Shown here: piece after piece, positions 54,601 through 60,000 of the stretch | Numbering within the stretch: position 1 is the first letter of the stretch | Layout: every line of letters begins with the position of its first letter | DNA from: Acanthaster planci | Taxonomy: Eukaryota; Echinodermata; Asteroidea; Valvatida; Acanthasteridae | NCBI RefSeq assembly: GCF_001949145.1 | Contig: NW_019091425.1 | Coordinates: 470,575 to 530,574 of the forward strand | Reading direction: 5' to 3' | Length of the DNA stretch: 60,000 nt | The notes under the pieces: model-generated | What the model saw: only the letters and a program-made list of their open reading frames with translations | The model's database searches: none | Told to the model about the DNA's origin: nothing | Position numbers and translations under genes: made by a program

Positions 54601-57231
54601 CTATACCTCGTGATTCAGGTTTGTGCTTAGTTACAAAAGATGCCTTGCAACAATACACTATTCTCAATGGATAAGAAGGCACAAAGGAACCAGTCCATTC
54701 CAGAGATGGTGGTCGCTGTGCAAAAGCTTTTCCCAAATCACGAGGTACAGCAACAGGGTCTTTAGTCTGGGGGATTCAAATCGTTATATTTACGTGCAAT
54801 CAGATAACTTAGTGTATCAGATTTTATTTAAATTTAAATTACAATATGCAATATCCCTTCGTCTACCGGAATGTACATGTAAGTATCCAATGATGTACAT
54901 GTCCATGTGTTTCCGTGGCATCATGTTGATGGGTGACGCATACATGTATATGTACTCGCAATGCTCTGACACAGCAGAGCACAACATGCCAATACAGATA
55001 GCTTCAAAATAGATATACCAGGATTTCACCCTAACATTTGCCACCCTACAACATGTACCGTACATGAAAGCATGGTCTTGTTCCACAGCACAAATAAGAA
55101 GCACAAACACAATCTACATACACATGTACAGTGTGGGCCCAGTACTTACACTTACATTTTAACAATGCAGTGTCCTTGAGCCTAAAAATGCAGTGAGTGT
55201 TCAGTCTGGTGTTGTGGTTTCAGTGTTTGGCTTGACCTCATGACTCCTCTGGCTTGGCATATCACCTATGCAATGCCTGCCAAGGGTAGCTACATGTACA
55301 TGTACTGTACCATTGCCAGTACATGTAACTGAGCTAGCACTGTGCCCTGACACAGTGTTAGCATCATAGGCAATGGCATGGTACATGTATGTCAGCCTAA
55401 AGAATTTGGAAACTATGTACTTTGGCTGTTTTACTGATGCAATACTACTACATGTACATGTAGTAATAAAAGATCAGGATAGTTGACCACACTTGTCCAC
55501 CTGCCTATCAGGCAGCATCCAGGCTGGAATCAACCAGAGGGTGTCAGGTGACTTCCGCCCAAAAGGAATTGTGGGGAACTGTCCTTGTTACAGTCTTGAT
55601 GTAGGTTGACATGTGCACATGTACATGTACATGCACATCTACATGACAGTATCATAACGGACACACAGTTTGGATAATGGATGCCAGGCTAGCCTAGGAC
55701 AAAAACCTCTAGCCCACAGTGCAAGGACCTGGGAGTAATGAACCCTTGTGTAGCCAAGCAACCCACTGATAGAGATAAATGTATGCACCAGCACTCCAAT
55801 CAACCTGGGAAAGGTGTTGGCTTCATGCAAAGTCAACTAATGCATGCTTTTATCTCCAGGGGTTGTCAACTTTTTAGTCCTTTTCACGAGCGCACAAAAT
55901 GTATGCTACAAAAAGACAGCTTATCAGCCCAAGTATGCTTTCATAAACTCAGAAAAAGGTTTATGGGCCATTGACCTTTTCTTGTGTACCCTTTCTTGAG
56001 GAAGGAGGGAAGGGTCAGAGGAAATAGTACATTTATTATGCTTCTAAAAAGGGAGACAAAAATGCATCCCCCCCCCCATAACAAGACATCCGCTGTGGGA
56101 TCTGGTAATGAAATGACTGGGGTATCTGAACTACATGTACCGGTAGAAGCCTGCTGGCACAAAAAACTAGCTGAATTCATCCACTGCAGAAAATGGTAAT
56201 TACTGCTTCATTTACAGGTGAACAAATGTCAATTTTACTGAATTTCAAAACAATATGTCACAATGCAGGTGAAAATAGATTGAATTAAAAAACAAGCATT
56301 TACAGAGAAGATAACTGCCCCATTTGATGTCAAAGCAGAAGATTTGTTGTGCTGTGATTTACATTTTCATTGGGGAAAAAAATCACTTGTCAGGTCTGTC
56401 AGTAAGACAAACGAAGTCATAAAGTTAATAAACTTTTCTCGCTAAAAATATGATTGGGTGCATTTTCCCCTTTTTTTTTCCTTGGGAGTGTAGGTCTAAT
56501 GGCTCAGTAACCTTTGGACAGCACAATAGACAACCAACATGGTTCCAGCAGGCTGGACAGCTGACTCCTAGCCAAACTGGGTTATCACATTAATGATTAA
56601 CCTAACCAAGGCTCAGAGACTGCAGCCATCAATGCAAAACCCGCCAAGGTTAATATTTTACATATAATCAAGGAGGATTCCATTGACATTTAAATGAGCC
56701 ATCTGTGTGAGCAGGGCCAAGCACTTAAGCGGTTCCGCCCGACATTTGGAGGTAGGGGGCCACAGGCTGTGTGAGCATTTCAGCTGATATGTATGCGAAA
56801 CGTGCACCCCGCTCCAGGAATTAAATGTGTACCATGCATTTTTGTTATTAAAGAGACTCTGCACTCTGTTAAATGCAGCTAGTTTAGAAAAATGAATCAT
56901 GGTGTCTTTTACTTGGACAAATTGGACGGGAACATTAAAACCAATAACTGGTCCAGACAACTCGGTTGCAAAGCTATTGAACGGATCTTGTCACAGGTTT
57001 AAGTCTTACTTGGGCAGTACTCCAGCCAGGCTGATATGAGTCCCTGAGATAAGCTTGCAATATTGATTACTTGTGACACCCTGTGGGACATGTCTCAAGA
57101 AAAATTCAGCTCACCTCAAAAGGGCGGATGTCGTCCTTCTTCAAACAGAGCAAGTGTCTGTCCAGGAAGAATTCTAATGGATGGGAGTTACTGTTGGACA
57201 GGCCAACACGGTCAACTAGAATCTCGAAGTT
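3680..57231 (-). CDS. KDM3-family (JMJD1C-like) protein, partial gene model of 8 exons
   Basis: Members of this family are nuclear JmjC proteins linked to removal of methyl groups from histone H3 lysine 9 and to transcriptional co-activation. The model joins 57115-57231, 39958-40170, 33851-33932, 31941-32029, 29256-29427, 9456-11638, 7355-7531 and 3680-3817 on the minus strand. All introns are GT-AG and the phases chain without a stop (117, 213, 82, 89, 172, 2183, 177 and 138 nt, 1057 codons). Residues 1-167 resemble the N-terminal block of vertebrate JMJD1C, including EQKVQ, GYRVQVYR, TQWF, ALVQM and LLKGEN. Residues 168-1057 are low-complexity linker. Both ends are missing: no initiator exon, and no zinc finger or JmjC domain, which should lie beyond the left edge. 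I cannot tell whether this is a JMJD1C orthologue or the single KDM3 gene expected in an invertebrate, so no symbol is given. Confidence 0.88.
7096..7333. repeat. (GTGA)n/(GA)n microsatellite interrupted by a gap
   Basis: Tetranucleotide GTGA repeats with GAGA interruptions run from 7096 to 7216. They resume at 7293 and end as pure GA at about 7333. On the transcribed strand it is a long pyrimidine-rich CT/CTCA tract just inside the intron after the W7 donor. Confidence 0.97.
7217..7292. other. Assembly gap of 76 N
   Basis: All bases are N, inside the microsatellite. The real repeat length is unknown, so any open frame read through it is meaningless. Confidence 0.99.
7355..7531 (-). CDS. Exon W7 of the KDM3/JMJD1C-like gene
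   Basis: This 177-nt, phase 0-0 exon (model residues 953-1011) begins EYPPSDAQALVQRHFQESLRK and ends HTHVADSE. The first half looks like an amphipathic helix. The second half is Ser/Thr-rich. The acceptor is cctctaccccag and the donor GAG|gtaagt, the strongest donor in the model. On the minus strand a CT/CTCA microsatellite with a sequence gap starts about 20 bases after the donor. I recognise no domain, and membership rests on phase, splice sites and order. Confidence 0.85.
7624..9106. mobile_element. Pogo/Tigger-like non-autonomous DNA transposon
   Basis: The ends are inverted repeats. The left end reads TGGTCGACTCTCGTTATTAC, and the right end reversed reads CAGTCGACTCTCGTTATTAC and continues GAAATC. 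Both are flanked by TA (7622-7623 and 9107-9108), the target duplication of the Tc1/mariner superfamily. The CAGTCGACTCTCGTTA-type end and subterminal GTTRTAACNGGA-like motifs (near 8960 and 9058) are typical of pogo/Tigger elements. No transposase is recognisable, so it is a deletion derivative or MITE. It contains a 400-bp segment shared with 46665-47130. Confidence 0.85.
8465..8900. repeat. Dispersed repeat segment, copy 1
   Basis: Colinear similarity with 46665-47130 in the same orientation. The best blocks are ATTTTGTGGAAACACGCTCG at about 8578 against the copy at about 46790, and the AAATTAAA block after it. A later block holds TTCCATCATGC and TTCTTTGGCA. One plus-strand frame gives ILWKHARFEYEQHNLKLN here and ILWKHTHFKYEQNHLKLN in the other copy. 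That could be decayed coding sequence or simply nucleotide similarity. Confidence 0.82.
9161..9446. repeat. Direct duplications abutting the W6 splice donor
   Basis: Block B (CACAAATTCATATCAACAAC and about 26 more bases) lies at 9321-9366 and again at 9401-9446, an 80-base period. Block A (GTATGCATCTGATTCTTATT with flanks) lies at 9161-9205 and 9358-9402. The last copy stops 9 bases from the W6 exon border at 9456. Confidence 0.92.
9456..11638 (-). CDS. Exon W6 of the KDM3/JMJD1C-like gene, large low-complexity exon
   Basis: This 2183-nt exon (phase 1 to 0, model residues 225-952) begins with the split codon from W5 to read EKITKEKSSS. In order it holds a Lys/Glu-rich tract (about 276-345), five His (346-350), an Arg/Ser/His/Lys segment resembling RS sequence (351-371), and Ser/Thr-rich linker. 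An acidic Ser/Glu/Lys section follows, then a Pro/His/Leu-rich segment containing YPHPLTPHG and LGYPTLISPQLLAQL. Gln runs of 6 (861-866) and 11 (891-901) come next. No folded domain is recognised. The acceptor is atcttccacag and the donor CAG|gtacag. The conserved neighbours and the phase match argue that it belongs to this gene. The position 11537 sometimes taken as a start is an internal GTG, not an initiator. Confidence 0.88.
9609..9641 (-). repeat. Coding CAG/CAA run, polyglutamine tract 2
   Basis: Eleven Gln codons (891-901) with CAA interruptions in exon W6. A Gln/His/Ala-rich stretch follows. The CAA interruptions should make it more stable than a pure run. Confidence 0.95.
9714..9731 (-). 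repeat. Coding (CAG)6 run, polyglutamine tract 1
   Basis: Six pure CAG codons in exon W6 (Gln 861-866), preceded by a Trp codon and followed by His-Ala-Ala. A pure triplet run is prone to length variation. Confidence 0.95.
11639..29255 (-). other. Intron W5-W6 (17.6 kb)
   Basis: GT-AG intron in phase 1 spanning nearly a third of the window. I find no exon, RNA gene or complete transposon in it. It holds homopolymers (for example T-rich 24660-24676 and a GT/T-rich stretch near 28500), one 89-base tandem duplication (27269-27442), and scattered TACATGTA motifs. Open frames on either strand are of chance length and composition. Confidence 0.75.
27269..27442. repeat. Tandem duplication, period 89
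   Basis: Two adjacent units begin TGTCCACAAA and each contains GAGGAGACAA, TGATGGCA, TGTGACTTC and a GATCCCAT motif, then end AAT. They are clearly diverged, so the duplication is not recent. Confidence 0.88.
29256..29427 (-). CDS. Exon W5 of the KDM3/JMJD1C-like gene, Pro/Ser then Lys/Asp-rich
   Basis: The exon is 172 nt, phase 0 to 1, model residues 168-224. It encodes a Pro/Ser/Arg-rich start (GTFSRPAPRSHSPAG), a basic patch SKKKTPRSK that could be a nuclear localisation signal, and an EKDKDKDKEEKEKDKDK run. The donor AAAG|gtagga is good. The acceptor is unusual: a run of C followed by six A and AG. It is chosen because it restores phase 0 from W4. The next AG downstream (cgag) puts a stop in the reading. 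An acceptor further upstream cannot be excluded because the frame stays open there, so the 5' border is the least certain in the model. Confidence 0.8.
29428..31940 (-). other. Intron W4-W5 (2.5 kb)
   Basis: GT-AG intron in phase 0 ending in the unusual C-run/A6/AG acceptor of W5. I see no gene or recognisable repeat in it. Confidence 0.75.
31941..32029 (-). CDS. Exon W4 of the KDM3/JMJD1C-like gene
   Basis: The exon is 89 nt, phase 1 to 0, model residues 138-167. It encodes VVSSLLKGENVGITPRRR followed by a Thr/Asn/Ala-rich tail. Human JMJD1C reads VVHSLLKGENIGITSRRR at the same place. The basic RRR ends the conserved N-terminal block, and sequence beyond it is not recognisably conserved. 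The acceptor is tcttttctaag, a less common aag form but with a good pyrimidine tract. The donor is ACG|gtaggt. Confidence 0.93.
32030..33850 (-). other. Intron W3-W4 (1.8 kb)
   Basis: GT-AG intron in phase 1. I see nothing in it beyond AT-rich intronic sequence. Confidence 0.8.
33851..33932 (-). CDS. Exon W3 of the KDM3/JMJD1C-like gene
   Basis: The exon is 82 nt, entering in phase 0 and leaving in phase 1 (model residues 111-137 plus one base). It encodes ELVVMDDTVLES, ENPALVQMVFLDD. Human JMJD1C has the matching order VMNDQVLEP, DPSMVQMTFLDD directly after the segment encoded by W2, so exon order and peptide order agree. The acceptor is gcttttgcag and the donor GATG|gtaagc. The split codon joins W4 to read LDDVVSSLL. 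Confidence 0.93.
34049..35179 (-). mobile_element. hAT-like DNA transposon relic, copy 1
   Basis: The left end CAGGGCTTGAAATCGGGCTA and the reversed right end CAGGGCTCGAAATTAGCCTG are inverted repeats of the CAGGG type common in hAT and related families. Short flanks ACTCA and ACTTA agree at four of five bases, but no clean 8-base duplication is seen. The interior is colinear, in reverse orientation, with 57918 to about 58790. A minus-strand frame at about 34280-34437 reads SVQHKC and FNPQVTN, close to SVQHKC and TDPQVAN in the other copy. No complete transposase is visible. Confidence 0.8.
34820..34883. repeat. TACATGTAC palindromic array inside the hAT-like copy 1
   Basis: A run of overlapping GTACATGT units with variants lies about 300-360 bases from the element's right end. 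The same kind of array sits at the corresponding place in copy 2 (58255-58300). Confidence 0.85.
35211..35320. mobile_element. SINE-like fragment with MIR-type tail motif
   Basis: The sequence GGGTAAAGTGACTTGTCCAA, then GGTCACAT, and later a GAGTCACAAACCCTATCCAC section followed by TTCACTAAA, resembles the conserved 3' part of many animal SINEs. That part reads AAGTAACTTGCCCAAGGTCACA, then a CCTAACCACT-like end. No tRNA-type promoter boxes are visible, so only the 3' portion is present. It lies 31 bases from the end of the hAT-like element. Confidence 0.55.
37494..37535. repeat. Tandem duplication of a 22-base unit
   Basis: GATTGAGGCACTTGGTGCAT plus CT is followed at once by GATTGAGGCACTCGGTGCAT, with a single difference over the shared 20 bases. 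Confidence 0.93.
39958..40170 (-). CDS. Exon W2 of the KDM3/JMJD1C-like gene, best conserved exon
   Basis: This 71-codon, phase 0-0 exon (model residues 40-110) gives the identification. It encodes a helix-like stretch VDKWLHEQKVQHILM, then GYRVQVYRLG, TTQWFSAVITGHDLYTR. Human JMJD1C has the same order (KVWVKEQKVQEIFM, GYRVRVYR, ATQWFTGIITHHDLFTR), recalled from family knowledge, not from a search. The region belongs to the N-terminal Tudor/PWWP-like part reported for KDM3 proteins, which is not the catalytic domain. The acceptor is cctttgcag and the donor AGG|gtaagc. KDM3A and KDM3B match less well here, so JMJD1C-like is the better description. Confidence 0.94.
41742..41808. repeat. TACATGTAC palindromic array
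   Basis: Overlapping GTACATACATGTACATGTGC-type units follow a run of ten G. It resembles the arrays inside the hAT-like copies but I cannot see the rest of an element around it. Confidence 0.75.
46665..47130. repeat. Dispersed repeat segment, copy 2
   Basis: Colinear with 8465-8900. Matching blocks include ATTTTGTGGAAGCACACTCA, the CACCTCAAATTAAA block, TTTTTTCGACCTGTAGCTGT and TTCCATCATGCGTTCTTTGG. Here the segment lies within the GGTCGACATTAA element, whereas copy 1 lies within a Tigger-like element. Confidence 0.82.
47382..48452. mobile_element. TTAA-flanked MITE (piggyBac-type target site)
   Basis: The left end AGGTGGAGTACACCATTGG and the reversed right end AGGTGGTGTAACACCATTG are inverted repeats. 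They are flanked by TTAA at 47378-47381 and 48453-48456, the target site duplicated by piggyBac-superfamily elements. The 1071 bases between hold no recognisable transposase, hence a MITE or internally deleted element. The right TTAA is part of the TTAATGTCGACC end of the surrounding element. Confidence 0.8.
52833..53269. mobile_element. 437-bp MITE with GAATAGAGGGAT ends
   Basis: GAATAGAGGGAT at 52833-52844 is repeated in reverse at 53258-53269. The similarity continues inward imperfectly (CGACGCTTTTAGCGTCGATC and CTGCGCA on the left, TTAGCGCCGTCTGCGCAT on the right, reversed). The left arm contains a perfect hairpin CGACGCTTTTAGCGTCG. No target duplication is obvious and the superfamily is unknown. 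Confidence 0.75.
54240..54436. repeat. Cluster of TACATGTA palindromes
   Basis: Two short arrays (54240-54275 and 54398-54436) of ACATGTAC-type units lie 120 bases apart, the first following the palindrome GTACCGGTAC. Similar units recur near 55290 and 55620. Confidence 0.7.
57115..57231 (-). CDS. Exon W1 of the KDM3/JMJD1C-like gene
   Basis: This 39-codon, phase 0-0 exon encodes model residues 1-39, beginning NFEILVDRVG and ending KKDDIRPFE. The acceptor is a pyrimidine tract followed by tacag, and the donor reads GAG|gtgagc. The peptide matches the place in human JMJD1C that reads VEFLVDKQLDFL, just before its DNPQLHEEVK segment. The upstream exons, which should encode the first roughly 130 residues, are not visible between here and 60000. 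This exon is isolated by a 16.9-kb intron on its 3' side. Exon borders are clear; the assignment rests on both the peptide and the phase match to W2. Confidence 0.88.
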
Positions 57232-57917
57232 CTGTACAGGGAAATAAAAAACCTAGTATTAATTTATTTTGTGTCAAATTCAAGCATAAATATATTACTT
57301 CAGGAAGCAAATACATGTAGGCCGTAAATCAGCTTAAACACACTACCCTTTGAAAGAAAACTCTTGAAATAAGTTGGTGTCAAACTGCAGTGTATGGTCC
57401 TTAGATGATCAATTGAAACTTGAGGTAAATGGACTGATCTAAATCCAATGTGGTGACTGATAACTAGTCTACATCATCCTACTTGTTTTTGAAATATTAC
57501 TGGTTCTTTTCTGCAATTCCAAAGTCTACATGTATTTCTCTGAAGTAAAGTTACGTTGACATTTAAGGCAAACAAAGGAACTGAGAATGAAACATTTGGC
57601 CCTCTTACTTGGATTCAAGAGTGTTGGGCATGAGTTTGACTTGAGTCACATACATGTGTCAGACTCATACATACACTTGAAGTGGGAATTTGGAATTTTG
57701 GGAATTGTGCCTGCAAGTTAAAAGCGCTCAATTACAGTCCTGAAAGCAGACACATTCACAGATGAAGTGAGTAATCAATTACAAGTACATGTATGTGCCA
57801 GACTCAGAATTTTTTTCATCTCTCAAGTACAGAACCTGATTGCTAATTGGGGTAACAACAAACAAAGAGACCGCTGGGTACACTGCAGCCTCCACATTGG
57901 AGATACTGTAGGTGTAG

Positions 57918-58790
57918 CAAGGGCTTGAAATTTATCACCCAGGATCAGTGAGAACATGGGCAAACATTTGCACTCAAGCAGGGCTATCATAGGACTATGC
58001 TGGTCAGCACTGGTTGTGTGCAGCCAGCACTCAAGCTGGCCGATCAGCACTGGCAGTAAATTTCCACAATCCGACCAGCACAAAAATCAAAGAGTTTATG
58101 TATAAAATTTGATGTGATTGGTGGAAATTACACGTAGAAACATAAAACACAAATTCAGTCAATTTTCTGTTGCATAAACATTGTAAAACATTTTAGCACA
58201 AACAGCACTGGAGCACAGCTGCGTAGCATATATACAGGCATTCATGCACAGGTACATACCGTACATGTACAGTACATGTACATGTACAGTACCTGTACAT
58301 TCAGTGTGGAGCAAGCCTCACATGTAAACAGCATCCGCGGACCATCCAGTCATTAATTAAATTAATATCAGTACTCATACAATGTATATGTGTCAGAGGG
58401 ACTCAATGCAGCTGTTTTTGTGTCAGCAAAAGTAGTCACTAACAAGCTCCACTATAATTGTTGGCAGCAGACATTTCACCGTAAATTTGCGGCTTGAAAT
58501 AAGGTACCGGTAAGTAAATTTTCTCTTTTACTGATAGAGGGCTTTGTGGCAACTGGTGTGGGCCACACAAATTTTGTGTCATGTATTCTCGTGTGGTTTT
58601 GTATCATTTTGTACGAGCTCTCAAACAATTTTTGGACATAAACTCATCAAAATATCAGTGCAACACAAATGTGCAATTGTCCAAAGAGGCTCTGACTTGG
58701 AGACAGTCTTCGAAAAGACCGATCCTCAAGTTGCAAATGCGCAGAAATGGTCATAAATGGAATACACCATGGATGGGCGGACAGGCCATG
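57918..58790 (+). mobile_element. hAT-like DNA transposon relic, copy 2 (right end not found)
   Basis: It starts CAAGGGCTTGAAATTTATCA and is colinear with the reverse of 35179-34049. A TACATGTAC array lies at 58255-58300, then AGCATCCGCGGACCATC, CTAACAAGCTCCACTAT and GCGGCTTGAAATAAGG (34604-34620 reversed in copy 1), then the SVQHKC region (about 58660-58740). Similarity fades after about 58790 and I find no matching inverted end, so it is truncated or too diverged. Confidence 0.75.
58255..58300. repeat. TACATGTAC palindromic array inside the hAT-like copy 2
   Basis: Near-perfect run of GTACATGTACAGTACATGTA-type units, about 340 bases from the element's left end, matching the array in copy 1. 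Confidence 0.88.
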
Positions 58791-60000
58791 CAGTCTGAGC
58801 CCGGAAAATCCAAAATCCAGAACACGTGAATGAAATTTTGTAAAGGTGGGCAGATCAGGTGGGAAAAGTGCCAACTCACTCTACAAACCTTGATATTTAC
58901 AATTTTGGTATACATGTACCTATTAATAGTTTATTTTAACCTTCTGAAATTTCACACAAATGTGAGGAAAAAGTAAAATTTAAAATGTGCCTTGCCTAAA
59001 CTGCAAGGGAAAAAACACCAATGGTTACACCAGAAGGCTGTAAAATGTACCACAAAACATCTACATAGGCCTACCAAGACAGCTTGATGTGAGCAGCTAC
59101 CACACTAGGCCTAATCCTTTTTTCTTGCATTAATTTTCTTATTGCTTGCATTAAATATGGTACAGGTAGGCAAGATTTTCCCATGAAGAAAGGAATAACA
59201 TATCATAAAAAGTAATTGTAAGCCAGGGTCAAAGGTGTAAGGTGATCTGAAATGGATATCTTTTAAGTATGCACAGATGCGCATGTACAAATGTACATTA
59301 GGTACACATACATGTACATACACAGTTGCCTTACGAGTGCATACAACCAGCATCCAGTGCACAAACAGCCGACACTAAAAAAATCCTAGCTACAACCCTG
59401 CACTCAAGGCTAGCCAGACAGACCCCCTGGGTATGGCATGAGAGCTAAAGGTCACATGAGAGAGAAGATAATTAAAATATCACGCCTTACACCTGCAACT
59501 TTTTGAAAATCTGGTAACCTGGTATGGGTACCCACACCACACACCTCACTTTAAAAGAAACAAATGATAAATGATTCACCTAAATGTATTCCAAACACAA
59601 TCAAAAATGTAGTTCAAACACACCTTTGATCAAGTGTAAGTTAAGTTATACTTCACAGAATTTTGTATTTACTGTGTGCAGGCGAATCTTGAATGACTGA
59701 ACAACCTCCACACTGCAAACTGAACTTCAATAATCTTTTCTACAGGTACATCACTTTATCATATCAAAGCAAACAAATATTACATGAGCATGTTCAGGAC
59801 AAAATGTGCAACAACAGAAAATTTTAAGAAACTTAACTAGTATGTTGAAGTCCATCCCTTACGGAGATAGAGGAATCGACATTCACATAGTGAGCTTTAA
59901 ATGACTATTATGAAACTTTTGAGATTGATTTAAACATTCACAATTTATCACCTAGATTGAGACCAATCAGAAGCATCCTGTTTAACAAAACAGAAACAAC

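Larger units (their letters stand above)
40171..57114 (-). other. Intron W1-W2 (16.9 kb)
   Basis: GT-AG intron in phase 0, the second largest here. It contains the nested element pair at 46349-48469, the MITE at 52833-53269 and many TACATGTA runs (41742-41808, 54240-54275, 54398-54436 and near 55620). No exon or RNA gene is supported. Confidence 0.75.
57232..60000 (-). other. Intron upstream of W1 (incomplete)
   Basis: The exons encoding the first part of the protein should lie beyond 60000. The stretch holds the second hAT-like copy, and I see no exon or promoter in it. Confidence 0.65.

Noticed and set aside
1-60000. tRNA, rRNA, CRISPR, bacterial operon signals or reverse transcriptase
   Set aside because: I looked for tRNA B-box sequences, regular spaced repeats and reverse transcriptase motifs in the open frames and found none that hold up. 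The window is intronic animal DNA.

Overview
This is a eukaryotic, animal genomic window: one gene broken into short exons by kilobase introns with GT-AG borders, no operon structure, and a background rich in TACATGTA-type palindromes and old DNA-transposon relics. The protein and the repeat style suggest a marine invertebrate deuterostome (echinoderm, hemichordate or cephalochordate). That placement is an inference and could be wrong at phylum level.

The only gene I can support runs on the minus strand across almost the whole window. It encodes the N-terminal and middle part of a KDM3-family (JMJD1C-like) protein, a relative of the JmjC histone H3K9 demethylases. Eight exons, in transcription order, are W1 57115-57231, W2 39958-40170, W3 33851-33932, W4 31941-32029, W5 29256-29427, W6 9456-11638, W7 7355-7531 and W8 3680-3817. 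All seven junctions are GT-AG and every phase joins correctly, giving 3171 nt = 1057 uninterrupted residues. W1-W4 carry the conserved N-terminal block. W5-W8 encode low-complexity Lys/Glu, Ser, Pro/His and Gln-rich sequence ending in a charged helix. The first exon and promoter lie beyond the right edge. The zinc finger and catalytic JmjC domain lie beyond the left edge.

The introns hold several DNA-transposon relics: a pogo/Tigger-like element with TA duplications (7624-9106); an element with GGTCGACATTAA ends (about 46349-48469) that was invaded in its own terminal repeat by a TTAA-flanked MITE (47382-48452); two inverted copies of a hAT-like family (34049-35179 and 57918 to about 58790) that carry a TACATGTAC array at the same internal place; a 437-bp MITE (52833-53269); and a SINE-like fragment (about 35211-35320). 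There are local tandem duplications and one 76-base assembly gap (7217-7292) inside a tetranucleotide microsatellite beside a splice donor.

I see no second gene, tRNA, rRNA, CRISPR array or reverse transcriptase. The most interesting observations are the repeat nesting, a segment shared by two elements with unrelated ends, and the duplication and microsatellite sitting directly against splice donors.
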